Assembly: GCA_028023455.1 (NCBI GenBank)
Contig: JAQFVV010000017.1
Coordinates: forward strand, 2,673,001 to 2,737,000
Length of the DNA: 64,000 nucleotides
DNA from: Epiperipatus broadwayi
Taxonomy: Eukaryota > Onychophora > Udeonychophora > Euonychophora > Peripatidae
Direction of reading: 5' to 3'
The position numbers and the translations under genes are program-made. This document shows, piece after piece, positions 10,992 through 24,009 of this stretch; the stretch's first letter is position 1; each line of letters starts with the position of its first letter. Below the pieces are notes generated by a model. It made no database searches, was not told the DNA's origin, and saw only the letters and a program-made list of their open reading frames with translations.

Positions 10992-12959
10992 CACTGATAT
11001 GTAATGGTATATAATATGCTGTTACATTAATTTAAGATTAAAAGAAAAACTTTTTAAGTTCGTAAATAAAAACTAAAAGCTAAAAATTAAAGAGTTGTTA
11101 AACATATATATATTCGCACAGATGCAAAACTTTAAAAGTATTTTTTTTAAATAAAAAAAAGTATTTGAACATACTTTTTTATAAAAAAGTACAAGATCTA
11201 AAGATGAAATATTTTTATAAATGGAAATGATTGTTTTATAAATTAAACGAAAAGCAAAAATAGCCCTTGGGGCTCATATAAAAAAGTCAGATGAAATATA
11301 GATAAGAGAACAAAAATAAATTAGCTGTCCAATAGAAGCAGCAATGAAGGTTTGGACTGCAACAAAAATTTGGAACAGGAAGCCATTGCTCAGTGAATCC
11401 AGGCGATGGGTATAAAAGGAAAACTATTGAAATTGAGAACAGTTCCAGCTTGATTTCATGAGAAGGGCAATAAAATGCACTTGTCACCCTCTCTCACTTA
11501 TTTCAAATGAAAAGACTATTGAATTATGAATGGTACTGTTGCAGACCCAAATAAAATAATACCAGGATTGAACCAGCTAAGGCCACCTTCAGATAGACTG
11601 GTCTTAAAATAAAGGCTTCATGGGAATTGACACCAGGAAGCGGGACTCTTCTGCTGTAAGAGATATAACTGAAATTTTTTAAAAAATAATTAAGAACTTT
11701 CAAGATTTGATAAGCTAAACCTAAATTTTTTTTAAAATGAACTTTAATCTGACTTTTCAAATCAATTATTAGTAATTTTTTATGCATCTGTTTAAGCAAT
11801 CATTTCCATTTCTCTCTTTTTTGTGTGTTATGTGTTAATTAAAATGCATTAAATTTAAGTTGGGTATAGATGGCTGTGTAGATTCGTTAACGTTTAATTA
11901 TGTTTCTTAATTTTCATATTTAATTAGAATACATAGATATTCAGTAAATATGATATCTCATGTTGAATATCTAAAAATGTATTTATTCGAGTGTCTTTTC
12001 AATTATTGGTGTCAATGCGGTAGCTTATGATGAATGCCATTGGGTTCCTTGTAAATTTCCCTCTGTAATTACATCATTGACTTTATATTTTGATCGTTTA
12101 TGTTTATTTTAAAATGTTTTTAACTGAGTCATCTATGTAGCCTATCTATACTCAACATTCTAAAGTAAAATTTTATTAAAGTGTCCATCTGTGTGAAATT
12201 ATGTAAATGTTAAATTTAAGTCAGGCATAAATGGCTATATAGATTTGTAAAGTTATATTAATTAATTAAGGGAGGGTTAATCTTAGGTTATTTGTTTCAT
12301 AATTAGATTGGGTCAATGGATTGGATATATTGGTATAATTAGTAAATGTAGTATGAGGTCTGCTACATGCAGGATCACCATTATATGCTGCACACCCCCT
12401 TTTTGCCTATGGAAGGGGATAGTAAGATGGAAAATACAGTTCCTTCCTATGGAGTTTTTTTTTAATTGTTTTTCTTGCCAGACAGATGTAGTATTCCTGT
12501 CTGGACAATAGTCAATGTCTTATCTAACCATGCTGTTCAGATGTACATTCCTGACAGTATGGTATTTGTGCTGTCGTATTCATGTTGCATTGAATACATC
12601 GATGTATCAGATGGATTGATGTCGGTTTGACTGCGAACTTTTGGCCTAAGGTTAAACAAGGGATAGAATATTTTCTTTTCAAATGCAATCTATGTAGTTT
12701 ATTCATACTCAACACTCTTAAAAAAAATATTAAATTCATCTGTGCAGATGTTTGAAAAATGAAAAAAATAATTTAAATTTAAAGGTTAATATTAAAATCT
12801 AAAAATAATAAATGTTATTCCTCAAATTTTAGATAATTATATATGTGCATTAATAAATGTTTAGTGTGTTAATTACTGGTAGTGGTTTATTTTATTGTTT
12901 TAAATATTAATATATTTTGAGAATATAAATCTTTATTAAAACTTATAAAAAATGTTTTA
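10992..12959 (+). repeat. Rep-A copy 2, left part
   Basis: It is collinear with copy 1 and close to it in sequence: GTTACATTAATTTAAGATTA, the ACCAGGATTGAACC block, TTTATTCGAGTGTC and ATACATCGATGTATCAGAT are all in the same order. It stops at ATGTTTTA (12952-12959), where a 1.84-kb element has inserted. It resumes at 14799 with the same eight bases. Confidence 0.7.
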
Positions 12960-14798
12960 GTTGTATTCTCATCCTTGGTGTTTGCCTTAAGATGGCGTTG
13001 ATGCTAATCAAAAACATATACATATAACGATTTCGGGCCAGTCCTAAATGATCGTTTTGATCTAAAAAGATCTGATTTCTTAGATTCGTAATAAAATATT
13101 CTACTAACTAATACTATTATATATTAGTTTTTTTCATTTTTGTAAATGTTTATTAATCTTATCTTGTTTTTGAGTTTGTGTGTGTGTGTCTTTAAAGTTA
13201 CGGTGTTTTTCTAATTTTTTTTGACTTTACGTGTGTCTTTTTAAAATTACGGTCTTTTTTTTTTTTGCAAGAGTAAATCAATACTTTTATTCAAAAGCAA
13301 GACATAATAAGTAAATGTTTATTAATCTTATCTTGTTTTTGAGTTTGTGTGTGTGTGTCTTTAAAGTTACAGGGCTTTTTCAAATTTTTTTTTTTTTGGA
13401 CTTTAGGTGTGTCTTTTTAAAGTTACGGTATTTTTTTTGCAAGAGTAAATCAATTATTTGATTCAAAAGCAAGACATAATAAGTCAATGTTTATTAATCT
13501 TATATTGTTTTTGAGTTTGTGTGTGTGTGTGTGTCTTTAAAGTTATGGGGCTTTTTATCATTTTTTGGGGGGCTTTATGTGTGTTTTTTTAAAGTTACGG
13601 TATTTTTGGTCAAGAATAAATCAATCATTTTATTAAAAAAGCAAGATGTAATTCTAAATCTATCAAAAGTAATGTAATTTATATACTACAATTTAGAATT
13701 GATACCCAACTACTATTAGTAAGGACCGTCATTAAAAGACTCGATTGAAAAATGATATCCGACTAATTTCCGTTTTCTTTTTTTTGGGGGGGGGGTACAG
13801 TAATGAATCAGAAAGTGGGTTGTTTTTGTTAAGTCTGTCTATATAAAAAGGGTACCATTATTGAAATACTAAATTTAAAAATGATAGCCGACTAATCAGA
13901 AAGTGAGTTTCTTTTTTTTTTTTTTTGGTAAATCTTGCATATATATAAAAATAAAACAAACCATAATTCAAAGACTCCATTGAAAAAAATCAAACCCCAT
14001 TGAATTTGCTTTTATTTAAAGACAGTAATTAATCAGGAACTGGATTGTTTTTGTTAGTGTGTTGATATAAAAACTAATCTTATTTTGAAATAATAAATGT
14101 AACAAAACAAAACAAAAAAAATACCCGACTAATTTTATTCTTCAGACAAGTAATTCCTAATAATTAGACAGTGGGTTGTTTTTGTTTGTGCGTATATATA
14201 TATATAGTGAAAGTAACTGGTCACGGACGAATTCTTGTGAAAAGAGTACTTTTCGCATGATCCTTTAATTTTTTTTCCCTTTCGCACCCTTAAAAGCAAT
14301 TTTTGAGGGTTACCCTTTCATAATGGAATCTTCAGGACATTATTACTAAACTTACAACAGTAAAGTAAGTTACAACACATTAAAAACAATAGACATCTTA
14401 TCAAATTTAAAAAAACTACGACTGCTTCAAATACACACATTCTCACCTGAAACTACAGAGAGAATAGATATTCTACTATTATAAGAAAATGATGAACAAA
14501 ATTGACTACTACGGCAGCCAATCAAGGCATTTCTTTCTCGTTGCTTTTAGCATAGAAAAAAGCCATAACCGGCAGCCATTGGGAAACTCTTTCTTTGTTT
14601 TATCATAGAAAGAAGTCTCTTTGTGTTGGCTTCTGTTGCCACCTCCTTCATCCAACATAATGTGAGGACTTTTCTGCATTTATAACATAGAAAAATTCCT
14701 CTTTGGTTGGGTGAAGGCTGGTGAAACTGTATATTTCTAGGAATTTACCTAGAAGTAGCGACATCTTAAGGTGAACACCAAGGATGAGAAAATAACCA
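12960..14798. mobile_element. TIR element with 8-bp target duplication inside Rep-A
   Basis: Copy 1 supplies the empty site. The insert is flanked by ATGTTTTA at 12952-12959 and 14799-14806. The left end contains CTCATCCTTGGTGT and the right end its exact complement ACACCAAGGATGAG, followed inward by CCTTAAGATG on one side and CATCTTAAGG on the other, giving imperfect inverted repeats of about 35 bp. An 8-bp duplication suggests hAT-like integration, but the termini are not canonical CAGGG type. There is no transposase frame. The interior is made of subrepeats. Confidence 0.8.
13142..13645. repeat. Three tandem units of about 170 bp in the TIR element
   Basis: Units begin at about 13142, 13311 and 13483 with GTAAATGTTTATTAATCTTA (or GTCAATG) and continue through TTTTTGAGTTTGTGTGTGTG, TTTAAAGTTACGG and AAAGCAAGACATAATAAGT. 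Downstream, a second degenerate series based on AATCAGAAAGTGGGTTG with TTTTTGTTA recurs near 13806, 13890, 14030 and 14166. Subterminal arrays like these are common in non-autonomous DNA elements. Confidence 0.75.
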
Positions 14799-15000
14799 AT
14801 GTTTTAAATCTCTGCTACTCACTGAGCTAGTGACATTGGGCTGATGGTCAGAATAAATATATATATATATATATATATAAATTGGATCTTAACAGTGTGT
14901 ATCTCCCTACTCTATAAAATTTCCAGGTTCAAATGGACTGGTGGTGCCCTGTAGCACAGATATGGTAAGACTGTAACTTCCTCTATTTTTTCTGATCATT
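14799..15000 (+). repeat. Rep-A copy 2, right part
   Basis: The sequence resumes Rep-A with TCTGCTACTCACTGAGCTAG, GACATTGGGCTGA, an AT dinucleotide tract and CCAGGTTCAAATGGACTGG, matching 10315-10460 of copy 1. Confidence 0.75.
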
Positions 15001-15602
15001 ATAATGGCGATAAAGCCCATTAAACAAATTAAACAACTAAAGTTAAACAGCTGTAAATGAGCATTATTTGAAGCTTTATCAGATTAAAAAACAGCAGAAA
15101 ACCTTTACCAAAGATAAATATTTCATATAAAAGCTGTTGAGTGAAACTTCTTGTTTTTTTTACGTATATATTAATGGCATTCAACAAAGTTTTTTTAAAT
15201 TATTTACATAAAACTTCATTATTATATATGTTTTGCTTACCTGGTTAAATCTATATCTATTTATCTATATATCCATCTCATCTCTATATAAATATATGTG
15301 TATTAAAATAAAACATTTTATCTACACATGAAGAATATAAGTTATGGTTAATGATTGCACTGTAGAAATAGATGTAACAAAGAGATATTACATTCATATT
15401 ATAACTATTCCCCTGTGTAAAAGCTCTAGAGTATTCTATTCACTATATATTTATTTTGCAAGCAATCTTTGCTCTTCAAATAAATAAGGAATTTGAAACA
15501 TCTAAATTTCCACATTTATGACAATAATTTATTTTATATATATATATATATATATATATTTATTTGAATAATTTATTTTATATATATATATATATATATA
15601 TA

Positions 15603-16690
15603 AGGGATTTGAATTCAGACTTTCAACTTTACTACATCTATCCACCCCATCTTATACACCTGTTACACTTGACCATGTACATGTGAAAAAGATAATTCTC
15701 TCCATTATATGCATTTTATGCTGAAACAGTACTCATAAGTTGCTCCAGATCATCGTCTTCTATACACATAAAATCAGTGATTAGTTTATATTCTTCAAAT
15801 TTTGATAGAGATGTTTCAACCTTCTCTATCTTCCAACTCTTCAGCAATCCATGTCACTGAATATCTGATGATGGAATGCTCAAAACCCTTATTGGTTTCA
15901 ATATTATTGTCATACCCATGTTGGTCTTAAGTCACTCTGACCCATCACATATAAAACCTTAATAAGTCCATTTAAATATACAGAAGTGGGATGGACAGAA
16001 TACAGGTTGAATATATAGTATATTGTCTATACTGATCTTAATGTAATTAGATGCAATTTGAATTTTCAAGCTCTCTACATTAATCCAGTACATCTACTGT
16101 ATGGAGAGTTTTGCTTGTTTTTACATCTTATATAACTGATACCCATGATCACATCTTTGTAAATAAGATAAATTATTCCCAATATATGTATTTCATGCTG
16201 ATAATTGAGATATTTTTTTTTACATGTATGTGGTCATGTGTATCAGTTGTATAATATGGAGTGGATACAGAGCTTGAAAGTCTGAGTTCAAATCTCTTTT
16301 AATTACATTAGTTTCAGTATAGACAATATATTTGTATTTGAATATTACACATACAACCTGTATTCTAACCCTTTCCCTGTGTATTCAAATGGATATATTA
16401 AAATTCTATACATAAGAAGAGGTCAGAGCCACTTAAGGTCAACATAGGTATGCCAATAATATTGGCATCAACAAGTGCTATGAGCATTCCATCATCAGAA
16501 TTTCAATGATACGAATGGTTGAAGAATTAGAGGGTGGAGAAGTTTGAAGCCTGTCCACTAAAGTTTGAAGATTTTCTATCTTAATATAAACTGAGCACTG
16601 ATTATATATATATGGGAGATGATGATCTGAACTATATGCATATTGGAAATAATTTATCTTTTTCACATATATGTGGCCATGTGTAATTTC
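15603..16690. repeat. Ribozyme-repeat family A, rearranged inverted cluster
   Basis: A minus-oriented unit (15603-16030) is followed by scrambled fragments and a plus-oriented unit (about 16240-16690). Diagnostic segments are GGGATTTGAATTCAGACTTT, CTGATGATGGAATGCTC, AGTTTATATTAAGATAG and the ribozyme zone. The first ribozyme zone (15696-15749, minus) reads CTTATGA and TAAAA and is dead. The second (16616-16650, plus) has lost its centre by deletion. A piece typical of family B, TACTGTATGGAGAGTTTTG, is embedded at 16097-16115. Confidence 0.6.
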
Positions 16691-16781
16691 TTTGCTATAG
16701 CCAGCTTACGACTTCTCCCAGCATGTTGTATTGCTACTTAAGATGGTAGAAGAAGCTGTAAGCTGGCTATAGCAAAGAAAT
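16686..16781. repeat. Short near-perfect palindrome
   Basis: AATTTCTTTGCTATAGCCAG at the left is answered by CTGGCTATAGCAAAGAAATT at the right, with continuing pairing (CTTACGACTTCT / AGAAGCTGTAAG) round a loop of about 30 bases. It is adjacent to the family A cluster but does not share its sequence. The transcript would form a strong hairpin. Confidence 0.75.
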
Positions 16782-16897
16782 TATTTTTAATTTTATATAA
16801 GGATTTTTAATTTTGTAGAGTTATTCTAATGTATTTTTTTAAATATATATATAATCATTAAAATCATTCAACACTTACATAAAACAATATTGTAATA

Positions 16898-17340
16898 TAA
16901 CATGATCACCATTTCTTGTGCTTGCTTATAATTGTTATTAATACAGGCAAAACTCTTCATGCAGTATAGCCATTCAGTGCAAGCCAGAGTAATCAATAGA
17001 TGCCAGAAGGCTTATGCATAAAATCCCCATCTAGTGCCTACTCATCCAATATCCCCAGACTTGTTTCTGGATTGTGGCCTTTGTCAGTGAGTAGCCTTGG
17101 ATCTGAGAGCACTGCACTGATCCTAAGATCAAAATGCAGTACTCTCAGATTCAAATATAGTGCTCTCAGATCCAATCATCCTCACTGACAAATGCCACAA
17201 GCCAGAAATGAGCCTGGGGATATTGGATGAGTAGGTACTAGATATAGATTTTATGTACAAGTCTTCTGGCATCCATTGATAACTTTGGCTTGCACTGAGT
17301 GGCAATACTGTATGGAGAGTTTTGCCTGTTTTAATATTGC
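16898..17340. repeat. Ribozyme-repeat family B, palindromic copy
   Basis: A minus-oriented half (16898-17135) and a plus-oriented half (17140-17340) meet head to head near ATCCTAAGATC. Ribozyme zones are 17045-17102 (minus) and 17168-17226 (plus). Both read CTGACAA instead of CTGACGA, the product expected from CpG decay on one strand. The minus one keeps GAAAC and AGTC. The plus one has GAAATGAGCC. Both are predicted inactive, yet stem I pairing (TCCAA with TTGGA) persists in each. Confidence 0.75.
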
Positions 17341-17344
17341 AATA

Positions 17345-18820
17345 TTATAATTTTAATTGATGTTTTCAATAAAAATATTTACTGTATGAATTTATCCATT
17401 TATATTAATTAGAAAGCCCTTTACTTAGAACAGTAACTAATGAAATCCATCATTCCCAGGACTTTTTTTGAATGTAATTAGCCTAACAATTTAATTATAA
17501 CTTTTGGCCTGGGGCAGTTGTTTTTATTAGCTATTGTTCTAGATTAAGTGCTTTTTAATTAAGTAATTATAAATGGATAAGTCTACACATTACATATTTC
17601 CATATATATACAATATATTTGAATTTAAAGCTTGATTTTATTTGCAATTAAATTGATGTCTCAGCTACCTTTACACTTTTAATACACTACCAATACAACT
17701 TTTAACAATTGTGGAGACATTCTCATTATCATAGCTTATAAGATAGTAATTTCTACATACAGAAAAAAATGTATATATGTAATACATAATAGTTTTGAAC
17801 ATATTTAACTAATGATTTATATATTTTTCTTAGGTCCAGCCTCTAATTGTATTTTATAATTTTCACTTCATTATATAAATACTATTTGCTCTTAATAAAG
17901 CATAACATATTCTACCTTCAAAGTTAGGAGTATTTCAATGCACTTTATATCAACTTGGCAAATAGCAAATATTGGATAAGAATGGATATGTACATAATAA
18001 TTAATAGTATCACTGTAAAATATATGAAACTAAGCAGAGACCTAAAAAGTTGCAATATGATAGATATGTACACACAAACATATATAAATCAAACTTACAA
18101 AACAGTTGTGTAAATTCTAGTTGCTTGCAAAATACATGTATTGTGGATGAGGATAGATTGTAGCTTACTTACAGGTGAATAGTTGTAATATAAATTTAAT
18201 ATCAGCTTCGTTTCACAAATTTCTATAGCACAACTATTAATTATTGCATATTTTATTTACAGGGCATTATGTATTGCTTCACAAAATATTACAACATGGA
18301 ATGAAATTATTCTCACCATATACAAAAATGGACTGATGAAAAATGTTCTGAATTTGATTGCCACTTAGAATATATTTGCAGTATTACAGTTAATTATTAC
18401 ACAGCCACATTTGTATATACATTCTGTGCATTGCAGTATTTTTTATTTCACAAAATGGTCTAAAATAAAAAGAAATAGTTCTTGCTTAAAAGCAAGAGCA
18501 ATGTCATACCACATTAAGAACAAATAGTGATGATATATATAATAAAATACAAAGTAAATGTAAGAGCTAATGAAATTTTAAAAATCAAATTGGTTAAATA
18601 CATTACAATTCAAAATTACTAATTATTACATATATAAATCCCATAGTGTACCTTAATATCTTATAAGGTATCATAATGTAGATAAAAAAGTTTCCATCTT
18701 ATATGAAATTTATGTTGGTGGTATATTAAATGTAGATAAGTTTGATTTTAAATAAATTCAAGTTTATATTATTAGTCTTGTTTAAATACAAGTACATTAT
18801 ATATACTTGTAAGTTAGATG
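17345..18820. other. AT-rich stretch, no recognised feature
   Basis: No supported coding region or repeat. Reading frames are short and compositional. Confidence 0.45.
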
Positions 18821-18824
18821 TAAT

Positions 18825-19175
18825 TAGAGGGGATTTGATCCCAGACTTTCAAGTTCCTTTTAGTCATCCATATTACATTTTAAAACTGATACATATGACC
18901 ACATACATGCAAAAAAGATAAATGATCTCCAATATATGTATTTCATGCTGATCCAGCACTCATTAGTTGGTCCAGATCATCATCTCCCACCCATACACAC
19001 AATCAGTGCTCAGTTTATATTAAGATAGCAAATCTTCAAACTTTAATGGATAGGCTTCAATTTTCTCCACTCTCCAAATCTTCAGCCATCCATATCATTA
19101 AAAATCTGATGATGGCATGCTAAAAGCCCCTGCTTTCCAGTTACATTGTCATATCCATGTTAACTGTAAGTCATG
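18825..19175 (-). repeat. Ribozyme-repeat family A unit
   Basis: The minus-strand unit carries the tRNA-like end GGGATTTGATCCCAGACTTT (plus sense), the ribozyme zone at 18924-18978 and the distal CTGATGATGGCATGCTAAAA segment. Stem I (GATCTGGACCAA with TTGGAGATC of the reverse complement... bulged) is fully preserved and GAAA is intact, but the core reads CTAATGA instead of CTGATGA. One substitution separates it from the consensus. Confidence 0.75.
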
Positions 19176-19179
19176 ATGT

Positions 19180-22100
19180 TTTGTGATTCAGCATTTGAGA
19201 CTATTAAAATAATTGATAATTTTAAGCAATATGATAAATGAGTATTTGATAGTGTTAATAATGAAGTATATATCAGTCAGTAAACATACTAAAAAAGTAC
19301 AAAAATACATTTCTATTATGACAAAATGAAATGTACTCAAGTGAGAAAGTTTATATGTTAGATAATTTAATTTTACTTTTTGGAGAGGATAATAATGTTT
19401 TTTTTTTCTTAAGAGAAGTGGATTATTGGGGTCATTATATCTCCTTTGACTTTTTAGAAATAATAGTTGCTTCTAATACAGAATGAGAAGTAAGAAAAAA
19501 TATTGATCAAATTTAATAGTATTGATTCATCCATTAGAGATACATTCAAGGACTGATTGTTTAAATTTTTATCAAATTAAAATTTTTTAACTTAAGAATT
19601 GGAGAAGACATAAAAATCAGACATTTTGTGTTGCATCTATTTTATTAAGAAACAAAAAGACCTTTTATTAAACCAGATAATTGTCAGTTTGTAGTATATA
19701 TAAAACAGCCTTCATACTTTTCATTATAAAATAAATGATTGAATTATTAAGTTAGTGTTGTTATGAAACAATAAATGGATTTTTATAAAAATTACATAGA
19801 TTTAGATTAATCAGTAAGATTTATTAAGATGATTTATTTTGTAAAGAACAATCTCACTGATTATGGTTTAAATAAGTATAAAGATGAAAATTATTGCATT
19901 TCCATTATCTTTTAACATATCTATATTCAATGCATTAAAAAAACAGGATGGAAACATTGGAAATAAAATATAGTTTAGAAAAAAAATTACACAGAATAAT
20001 TTGTTAAATAATATAAAAAATGACAGGCTATTATGTATATATTAGGAATAATATATAAAATGTTACTCATGTTGACATATTTATATTAGTGAGACAAACT
20101 TAAGTGATAAAACAAAAGTTCATAAAAACAAGTTGGTTAAGAAATATTAACTCAGCTTTGCAAATACATAAATGTGACACTAGTCATAAATTTTGCTTAA
20201 CTCATTTTATAAGCACAACAGTGACTTCTCTCAGATTTTTGACATTTTAGGTGTTACAATGGTGTTATGATTACTATCTTTTTGATGTTGTTCAAACCTA
20301 TATATAACCTTATATTATTGGTTTGCAATGGTTTGCTACTTTCTATTTTTCCTGATGTTAAAATTTTAACATATTCATTTTTTAAAAACTCTGAAGATGT
20401 CAGCATTTTATGGATATTTTTGCGTGATTGAACAATATTTTATTGTTTTGATAAAGCTGTTAAGAAGTTGGCTAGTTTTTGATTAGTTGACTGTTTTAGA
20501 GTATTTTATTCTGAGCCAAAGTGCTGACTATTATAGATTTGTAAATAAAAAATATAATTATTTTACAAATTAATGATTGTGTTGCAACTACATCATTAAT
20601 AGAAGATTGTTCTATGAAAATATTTTATTTTTAAAAAGACAAATCTTAGGAAGATTGTTCTGAGAATTGGAAGTAGTTTCTATTTGGTAAAAATAAATAG
20701 CTTTTGTCAAAACAGTAATAATTTATTAAATTTTAAAAATTTCTTTCTTTGATGATAACCAATCCTAAACATATTCTTTTTTAATAACATAAAATTCAAA
20801 TATCTAATATTTTATTCTTCTAACTTTTTGAATAAATAAATTATATCCAATGCCAATGTGCTTCATTCTTATAGATACGATCATCATTTAAATAATTATT
20901 TTCATATTTTAAAAAAAGAATATTTAAAATTGATATCACTTGAAAGCATATATAGTACTTTTTTAATATTAAAATTACTGATAGAATATATAGAAAAGGT
21001 TTAATTGTAATAATAAAATGTCAAAAATGAAGAAGTATTTAACAAAAGATTCACTATGTTGTATTCAAAAATTGATAGGTAGTTTTTTTTTTTATTTAAG
21101 ATGTTAATAGGACTTCAGTGATTTTGTTTAAAATTAATGAAAAAAGAATTAAAGAAATATTTATGATTCAGACATATAACACTGAAGCTATTAATTTGAT
21201 GAGAACATCCCTTAATTTTACCATTAGATAGAGGATTGCTATTAATTGTGGATAAGATGTTGCAACTGTTTTTATTTGAATATCTTGTGTTTGTATAAAT
21301 GTTAACTGAGTTTTCATTTGATTTTTATGTTCATTATTATTTTACCTTGATAAAGTTATATAATTTGGTAAATAATACTAATTAGAAATTGAACTAGATT
21401 TTAAAGATAATGAATTGTTGTTTAATTATTAATTTTTGCAGTTTAACCATTGACATTTATTTACAAAGATTGAAGTACTAGATATTTCAAATCTCTATTT
21501 GACATTATGAACAATAGTTGTTCATGAAAAAGAGAACTAGTAATAGAGAATGTTGTAGAACTTTTATTCTCTTCTAAAATGTAACCATTAATTATTATAA
21601 ACATATGCACTTTATGAAGTAAAAAATCATTTTTACAATATACATATACTTGATTGATATTATTAGACTACTTACATTAACAAGAATTAATTCTTTCTAA
21701 GGATGTAAATTATTATTATTTAAAACCTAGATACATGCTTCAATTTTATTTTAATATTATATTATATACTTGTTGTATATGGAAAGGGTTTTGCTATTTA
21801 TAAGAAAATATGTGTAATATATGATATAAATAAAAGAATAAAAGATTTTAATGTGTTTCACTAGAGACAAAATACATTAATTGTATGAGGAATGCAATCT
21901 TTAAGATAAAGGAAATAGAGTAATTAGCTTCTTTCATAAAGGTCCACATTCCTCTTGAATCTAAAGGAAGAGCATAAATATTCTGTAGTTATAAAATGGG
22001 AACCGAGAGAATATAAAAATATGCTACAGCATCACCAATAAAAGTTATAACAAGACCATATATGATGGTCAACAAAAAAGGGAGTAATGTATGAGTATAT

Positions 22101-22595
22101 GAGTGGATATTAAAAAAATTAGCATAGTTATGATGATGAACCACCGCAAAAACATTATGAATTACATCTGGCAAATAGACTAGAAGTAACTACACAGGTG
22201 TTTGTGCTTCAAGAATAGACATAAGATAATACACACATTATCATAATATTGTATGTGCACATAATATTTGATTTCAGGTAGTAGCCAATCTTAGCCAAAG
22301 GTGTGAAGATGTTGAGAGAGTTGATTAGAGAGTGAATGGCAGTATTATTTAATCAAAGAATGACTGGAGTCTATCAAAATCCAAGAACTGGCACAGATCA
22401 AGTAACCTGCACCCTTGCTGAATACAAAACTCATGGAGCTGTAATTATATAAAAGAAGTAAGAAAGCACTAGTCTGAGATTTGATCTAGGCCAGACAAGT
22501 TCCCAGCATTTATTAGTATGTAACCCAGAATTGATAGCAATAGCAGCACCAAGAATGGCACTTAGATATATGAATGTACCTATTTATGAATAAAT
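19180..22595. other. Long AT-rich stretch, no recognised feature
   Basis: I found no coding relic, tRNA-like box or repeat shared with the rest of the window. Frames here are short and low in complexity. Confidence 0.45.
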
Positions 22596-22597
22596 AT

Positions 22598-22945
22598 ATT
22601 GTACAGGCTTAAACCTGCAGTTATATATGTAATATATGCATGATTTGAACTCATGACCCACTACTCTCAGTGCCATCTCATATTGCAGACCCACCTGATC
22701 ACACACATGTTGAAAAGATAATTAATCACCAATATTGGTATTTCATGTTAAACCAGCAATCATCAGTTGGTCCAGATTATTATCCTCACACATATATACA
22801 ATCAGTGCTCAGCTTTATATTAAGATAGCCAATCTTCATAACTATTCCAACTCACAACTCTTCAGCCTTCCATTTCATTGAAAATCTGATGATGGAATGC
22901 TCAAAGTCCTTGTTAGTGCCAAGGTTGTCATCCTACCCATGTTGA
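22598..22945 (-). repeat. Ribozyme-repeat family A unit with intact core
   Basis: The plus strand opens with TACAGGCTTAAACCTGCA, also present at 40.54 kb, then TGATTTGAACTCATGACC (B-box-like on the minus strand), the ribozyme zone and CTGATGATGGAATGCTC. It ends before TTTATGAATAATAAATT. The unit resembles the 18.8 kb and 33.2 kb copies in order and length. Confidence 0.7.
22724..22778 (-). ncRNA. Hammerhead-like ribozyme (family A), core kept
   Basis: On the minus strand CTGATGA (22766-22760) and GAAA (22744-22741) are intact, and the cleavage dinucleotide is T-A (22734-22733). Stem I pairs CCAA before the core with TTGG after the site, and AATC with GATT beyond a bulge. Stem II is damaged: it pairs imperfectly round GTT, with a T.T clash at its base. 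Stem III is about two base pairs with loop ACCA. Activity is doubtful because of stem II. Confidence 0.5.
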
Positions 22946-23880
22946 CATCTATTTATGAATAATAAATTATGAAATGTATTTAAATGTTTGTATTTATAGA
23001 TAACCACAATTGCATTGAAGGCCAACCATAATCTAACTAATATAATTCAAATTTTAAAATTATGTGACACACATTCTCTATACTAGCACTAGGTATAATA
23101 CAATAATTAAATGATATTGTAATCATCCAATATTACTTATAGATACATAAAGCTTATGACACTGAAAAAATATAAATAATCATATTTTTCCAGAATTTTA
23201 AATAGTGAGTTTTAATAAATAATACTGATGGATTGAAATCGTGTTTAAGAACTATATATATATATAGTAGTTCTCATAATAAATTTTTTATAGCATGTGC
23301 TTAGTTTTTTTGATAGCTATAGGTATTAACTACTACTATGAATAAGTATAATATTTTTTACATTACCTATAATATCTTATAAAAACATTGTTCCACATAT
23401 TCTCTAGTTATACAAAAGTGTGATAAACACAAATGATATTATCATGAATAGTAGGCTTAACAATAAAAACTGTGTGTATATAATTCTTAAATCCGTATAC
23501 AAGTGACAAATATAAAATGGAAAAATCTATCTGGCTAAGTGAAATGAAATTATTATAAACTATTATTGTGTTAGTGCTTGTCATTTGATTTTTCCAAATT
23601 GTCATATAAATTGTATATACGCTAAACAAATTAACTTATTCTTCTAAATAATAGATTTATTATTTTAAAATTTACTAGCTCTATTCTACACTCTGCTCAC
23701 TTTATTATATTAAAAGAATGTAATATATTTGATAATTAAAATATATGTAAATATCAATTATATTAATAATAAATACATTATCAACAGCAGGTAAATGTAA
23801 CTATGGTAACGCACTTGTATAAACAATGTACATTTGTAATTGCTGTTGTTAATCATGTATTATTATTTCATGTAAATATT
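22946..23880. other. AT-rich stretch, no recognised feature
   Basis: Nothing supported on either strand. Confidence 0.4.
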
Positions 23881-23892
23881 TTTTTTTCATAC

Positions 23893-23990
23893 GTCATAGC
23901 ATCGGCCGGTAGGCGAACCCGCAAAAACCGTCTGCAACCAACTGCTTGCTTGCAAGGTTGCTGCGCTGATCTCTCGGCTAACAACGCTTT
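23893..23990 (-). repeat. tRNA-derived SINE head, copy 2
   Basis: Minus-strand boxes are GTTAGCCGAGAGATC (A-box-like) and GCGGGTTCGCCTACC (B-box-like). The flanks TCATGTAAATATTTTTT (left, near 23868) and TCATATAAATATTTTTT (right, near 23992) look like a target duplication of about 16 bp, consistent with LINE-mediated insertion. The insert is little more than the tRNA-like head. Confidence 0.65.
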
Positions 23991-24009
23991 TCATATAAAT
24001 ATTTTTTAA

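Noticed and set aside
15860-15890. CTGATGATGGAATGCTCAAAAC, recurring on the strand opposite the family A ribozyme, as a second hammerhead
   Set aside because: CTGATGA is followed by CAAAAC after a stretch that forms no real stem II, no copy shows GAAA, and no UH site or stem I was found. It is a conserved repeat segment that happens to contain CTGATGA.
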